Shown piece by piece: positions 12,944 through 14,993 of a stretch of 14,993 nt of DNA. The translations under genes were made by a program, and so were the position numbers. The first letter of the stretch is position 1, and every line of letters begins with the position of its first letter. Under the pieces are notes generated by a model. That model was given only the letters and a program-made list of their open reading frames with translations, ran no database searches and was not told the DNA's origin. This DNA comes from Dehalococcoidia bacterium UBA1152 (GTDB lineage: Bacteria; Chloroflexota; Dehalococcoidia; Lucifugimonadales; UBA2962), in contig DBZU01000071.1 in the NCBI GenBank assembly GCA_002311285.1, positions 1-14,993 of the forward strand, given 5' to 3'.

Positions 12944-13014
12944 TCAACACTTGTAATAAAGTTGTTATCATAATATAAACAAAATAATAAGTATTATCTC
13001 TCTTGAAATAATTT
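12944..13014. other. AT-rich spacer before tRNA-Pro
   Basis: This 71-bp gap between the kinase and the tRNA contains the small dyad ATAATA-ag-TATTAT (12984-12997); its right half could be the -10 box of a tRNA promoter (TATTAT, 12992-12997), 17 bases before the mature tRNA. No good -35 is evident. No terminator for the kinase gene is visible. Confidence 0.3.
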
Positions 13015-13089
13015 CGGGGTGTAGCGCAGCGGTAGCGCGCCTGTTTTGGGAACAGGAGGTCGCTGGTTCGATCCCAGTCACCCCGACCA
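13015..13089 (+). tRNA. tRNA-Pro (anticodon TGG)
   Basis: A full cloverleaf can be drawn by hand. The acceptor stem CGGGGTG (13015-13021) pairs with CACCCCG (13079-13085). The anticodon stem CCTGT/ACAGG (13040-13044 and 13052-13056) encloses loop TTTGGGA with anticodon TGG at 13047-13049. The T arm (13062-13078) has TTCGATC in the loop. The discriminator A at 13086 is followed by an encoded CCA (13087-13089). It reads proline CCA and, by wobble, other CCN codons. No duplicated 3' end, as would mark an integrated element, is visible downstream. Confidence 0.97.
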
Positions 13090-13130
13090 CCTTCTCGGCT
13101 ACCAAGTAATAACTTTATGGATAGTAAACT

Positions 13131-13502
13131 TCAGCTACCCAAAGCATTTGCTATTTTTTGCGAATCATCAAATATATGAAATTCTTTTTGCAGACCACCT
13201 TTTACCACAAACATGTGGACAGATTCAGCGTCTAAATTGTCTGCTGTATATCGGATATGGAGGTAGACACGGTCATCCTCCGACACCACGTTCAATATCA
13301 CCAGGTCGAAGTTTGGAAATTTGATTGGTATATGAGCCAAAAAATTGGTAAGAAAATCATTAAACCCGTGATACGTGCCTGAGAGATCATGGTCTCCGTT
13401 AACCGTGAACAACGCGTCCTCGTGATTGATTTTGCTTAGGCTTTCCATATCGCCTTCGGAGAAAAATTTGTATCCACTTAAAACTAATTCTTTTGGTGTC
13501 AT
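13131..13502 (-). CDS. SnoaL-like / NTF2-fold small protein
   Basis: 123 aa with the cone-shaped NTF2 pattern: an N-terminal helix pair (ELVLSGYKFFSEGDMESLSKI), a short strand with Asp (HEDALFTVNG), the loop LSGTYHGFNDFLTNFLAHI, and a long curved sheet (FDLVILNVVSEDDRVYLHIRYTA, in two blocks) ending in HIFDDSQKIANAL. These proteins include ketosteroid isomerase-like and polyketide-cyclase-like enzymes as well as many of unknown role; the substrate cannot be read from sequence. ATG start with GAGAGGAT upstream. It lies 51 bp downstream of the aminotransferase on the same strand, with no terminator in between, so the two probably share a transcript. Confidence 0.75.
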   Translation of the reverse strand: MTPKELVLSGYKFFSEGDMESLSKINHEDALFTVNGDHDLSGTYHGFNDFLTNFLAHIPIKFPNFDLVILNVVSEDDRVYLHIRYTADNLDAESVHMFVVKGGLQKEFHIFDDSQKIANALGS

Positions 13503-13553
13503 AAAATCCTCTCTTTGATTTATTAAAACCTGTGATAAAAAAGAAAGTGGGTG

Positions 13554-14906
13554 CTATATTAGGCCTGCCTTACGAACCTCAAGTAATGATTCTTTTATCG
13601 CTTTAATCACAGTATCAATATCCTGAGATGTGTGTTGGGCGGAAATATAACCAATGTGCATGGGCCCCATAATTACACCTCTGTCAAGTAGATTCAAACA
13701 AAACAAATCATCAGCTGCTTTATTGGACGTTTTGTCGATATTTCTTACTGATTTAATTTGACCGCCGGTTTGAATTCTAAAATAAAAAAGAGATAATGCG
13801 CTCGACATAGCAGCTGGAAGCTCTTCCTGCTGGCAAAATAAATTTACCTCTTCAGCCAGCCTGGTACCATTCTCTGCCATATTTCGGTAAATCTCGGGAT
13901 TGTCACGCATATATGTGACGGCAGCAGTGCCTGCCGTCATAGTCATAGGGTTTCCGCTAAATGTGCCTGCAGTAAAAATACTTGGTTCAATTGTTCCATC
14001 ATCGTTATAGATGTCAAACTGGCGTGTAAAAACCTCCATTATGTCCCCTCGGCCAGCAATGACACCCAATGGTAGGCCTCCTCCAGGGGCTTTGCCATAT
14101 ATAGCCATATCGGGTTTAGCTCCAAAAAATTCCTGAGCTCCTCCGAATGCAAGCCTAAATCCAGTAATCACTTCGTCGAAAAGACACAATACTCCGGCTT
14201 CATTACAAACGCTTACTAGTTCTGTTAAAAAATCTCCTACGTCAAGTCGTGGATTAGACCCCTGGACGGGCTCTATTAGAACTAATGCGAGTTCGTCTGC
14301 ATGTTTCCTTATCAAGTTAAAAGCTTGATCGTTTAAGTAAGGCAACATCATTGTATTACTTTGAGTTGCTTCAGGAATGCCTTGGCCCATGGAATAAAAG
14401 TCCGGGTTATCAACATCGCTGGATGTAACAACCTTAGCTAAAACATAATCATGTGCTCCATGAAAGCCTCCCTCAAACATAGCTATTTTTGTTCTTCCGG
14501 TAAAGGCTCTAGCTGCTCTAATAGCAAACATGCTTGCTTCAGTCCCACTATTACAAAAAACAACTTTATCGGCGCACGGAATGGCATCTACAAGTAATCT
14601 TGCAAATTGTTCTTGGTACGGATTATGAAGACCAAACTGAACTCCGTTATCAACAGCCTCTTTTAGTGCGTCTATTACAACGTCTGGAGCATGCCCAAGG
14701 ACATGTGGGCCGAAGCCTCCAACTAAATCTATATATTCATTACCATCTACATCAATTAATTTTGAACCTTTGGCTGCTTGAATAAAAACAGGATATGGCA
14801 TACTGACAGTATCAACTATTTGTTGAGCTAAAACCTCTTCGCTCTTTAAGTAAAGATCGTTAGATGTTGGGGTTTTCAAATCAAGTTTGTCTTTTAAATT
14901 ACTCAT
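13554..14906 (-). CDS. Class III PLP-dependent aminotransferase, glutamate-1-semialdehyde aminomutase-like
   Basis: 450 aa fold-type I PLP enzyme. SGTEA (120-124) binds the cofactor phosphate, GGFHG (146-150) stacks on PLP, DEVITGFR (244-251) has the Asp that contacts the pyridine nitrogen, and Lys272 in YGKAPGGGLPLG is the Schiff-base lysine. TFSGNPM in the later part is the second phosphate contact region. The GKxxGGGLP layout is that of the HemL (GSA aminomutase) subgroup, but the N-terminus is longer by about 20-30 residues than HemL and no other haem gene is near. It may instead act on a different amino acid or amine. ATG 14906 has AGG upstream; a promoter lies at 14949-14977. It reads into the SnoaL-like gene. 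Confidence 0.85.
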   Translation of the reverse strand: MSNLKDKLDLKTPTSNDLYLKSEEVLAQQIVDTVSMPYPVFIQAAKGSKLIDVDGNEYIDLVGGFGPHVLGHAPDVVIDALKEAVDNGVQFGLHNPYQEQFARLLVDAIPCADKVVFCNSGTEASMFAIRAARAFTGRTKIAMFEGGFHGAHDYVLAKVVTSSDVDNPDFYSMGQGIPEATQSNTMMLPYLNDQAFNLIRKHADELALVLIEPVQGSNPRLDVGDFLTELVSVCNEAGVLCLFDEVITGFRLAFGGAQEFFGAKPDMAIYGKAPGGGLPLGVIAGRGDIMEVFTRQFDIYNDDGTIEPSIFTAGTFSGNPMTMTAGTAAVTYMRDNPEIYRNMAENGTRLAEEVNLFCQQEELPAAMSSALSLFYFRIQTGGQIKSVRNIDKTSNKAADDLFCLNLLDRGVIMGPMHIGYISAQHTSQDIDTVIKAIKESLLEVRKAGLI

Positions 14907-14948
14907 GATTAACCTTACCTATGATTTTTTCCGCTAAAATTTTCAGTC

Positions 14949-14977
14949 ATTATAGTTTAATTATTCAATAATAAAAA
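14949..14977 (-). promoter_or_regulatory. Candidate promoter for the aminotransferase / SnoaL-like operon
   Basis: On the minus strand a perfect -10 TATAAT (14949-14954) has a weak TTTTTA (14972-14977) 17 bp upstream. The transcription start would be near 14942, leaving a leader of about 36 bases before the ATG at 14906. The sequence just beyond, at the window edge, turns GC-rich (GGGCCCACGGG) and may begin another feature. Confidence 0.45.
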
Positions 14978-14993
14978 TAGGGCCCACGGGTTT

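Noticed and set aside
13015..13130. tRNA-Pro as an attachment site for an integrated element
   Set aside because: No integrase gene and no visible repeat of the tRNA 3' end in the window.
13554..14906. Calling the aminotransferase hemL
   Set aside because: Longer N-terminus, no haem genes nearby, and this subgroup contains many other aminotransferases; only the family is supported.

Overview
The window is about 15 kb of moderately AT-rich bacterial DNA with tightly packed genes on both strands and no phage, transposon, CRISPR or plasmid genes. A luciferase-like flavin oxidoreductase, several short-chain dehydrogenases (SDRs) and a HadAB-like dehydratase pair sit beside ordinary housekeeping genes (plsX, fabG, fabI, A-type Fe-S carrier, ygfZ). 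My best guess is a marine, low-GC member of the Chloroflexota (SAR202-like) or a relative. This is inference from gene content only; there is no rRNA or marker protein here to settle it.

Layout. (1) 1-2316, minus strand: a NYN-domain ribonuclease-like protein whose linker is a strict 16-residue tandem repeat, and a stand-alone formyltransferase that resembles the hydrolase domain of 10-formyltetrahydrofolate dehydrogenase more than Fmt. (2) 2429-6769, plus strand: an unrecognised 130-aa protein, then a fatty-acid synthesis operon with a non-catalytic hot-dog protein, a catalytic MaoC dehydratase, plsX, fabG, fabL (enoyl-ACP reductase III, apparently starting at an ATA codon) and a VOC-family protein overlapping fabL by 4 bp. 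(3) 6805-8216, minus strand: A-type Fe-S carrier followed by ygfZ, the bacterial counterpart of the mitochondrial ISCA-IBA57 pair. (4) 8389-11140: a flavin-dependent oxidoreductase and two SDRs of unknown substrate. (5) 11155-12943: fabI (enoyl-ACP reductase I) divergent from a ROK-family sugar kinase, with both starts inside one inverted repeat. (6) 13015-13089: tRNA-Pro(UGG). (7) 13131-14906, minus strand: a class III aminotransferase of the glutamate-semialdehyde-aminomutase type and a SnoaL/NTF2-like protein.

How the genes fit together. Region 2 supplies the beta-keto reduction, dehydration and enoyl reduction steps of type II fatty-acid synthesis plus the PlsX link to phospholipid synthesis. 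It lacks a ketosynthase, a malonyl transferase and an acyl carrier protein. With fabI, the window carries two unrelated enoyl reductase types, both with the Tyr-X6-Lys signature. The dehydratase looks heterodimeric (HadAB-like) rather than FabZ. The catabolic-looking oxidoreductases in region 4 have no assignable substrate.

No gene-free stretch exceeds 300 bases. The longer intergenic stretches contain recognisable promoters and several dyad-symmetric elements listed below. I did not find a convincing wholly new defence or mobile system. The most distinctive items are the repeat-linker NYN protein, the mixed FAS-II operon with its ATA start, the stand-alone FDH-type formyltransferase, and the symmetric fabI/ROK start region.
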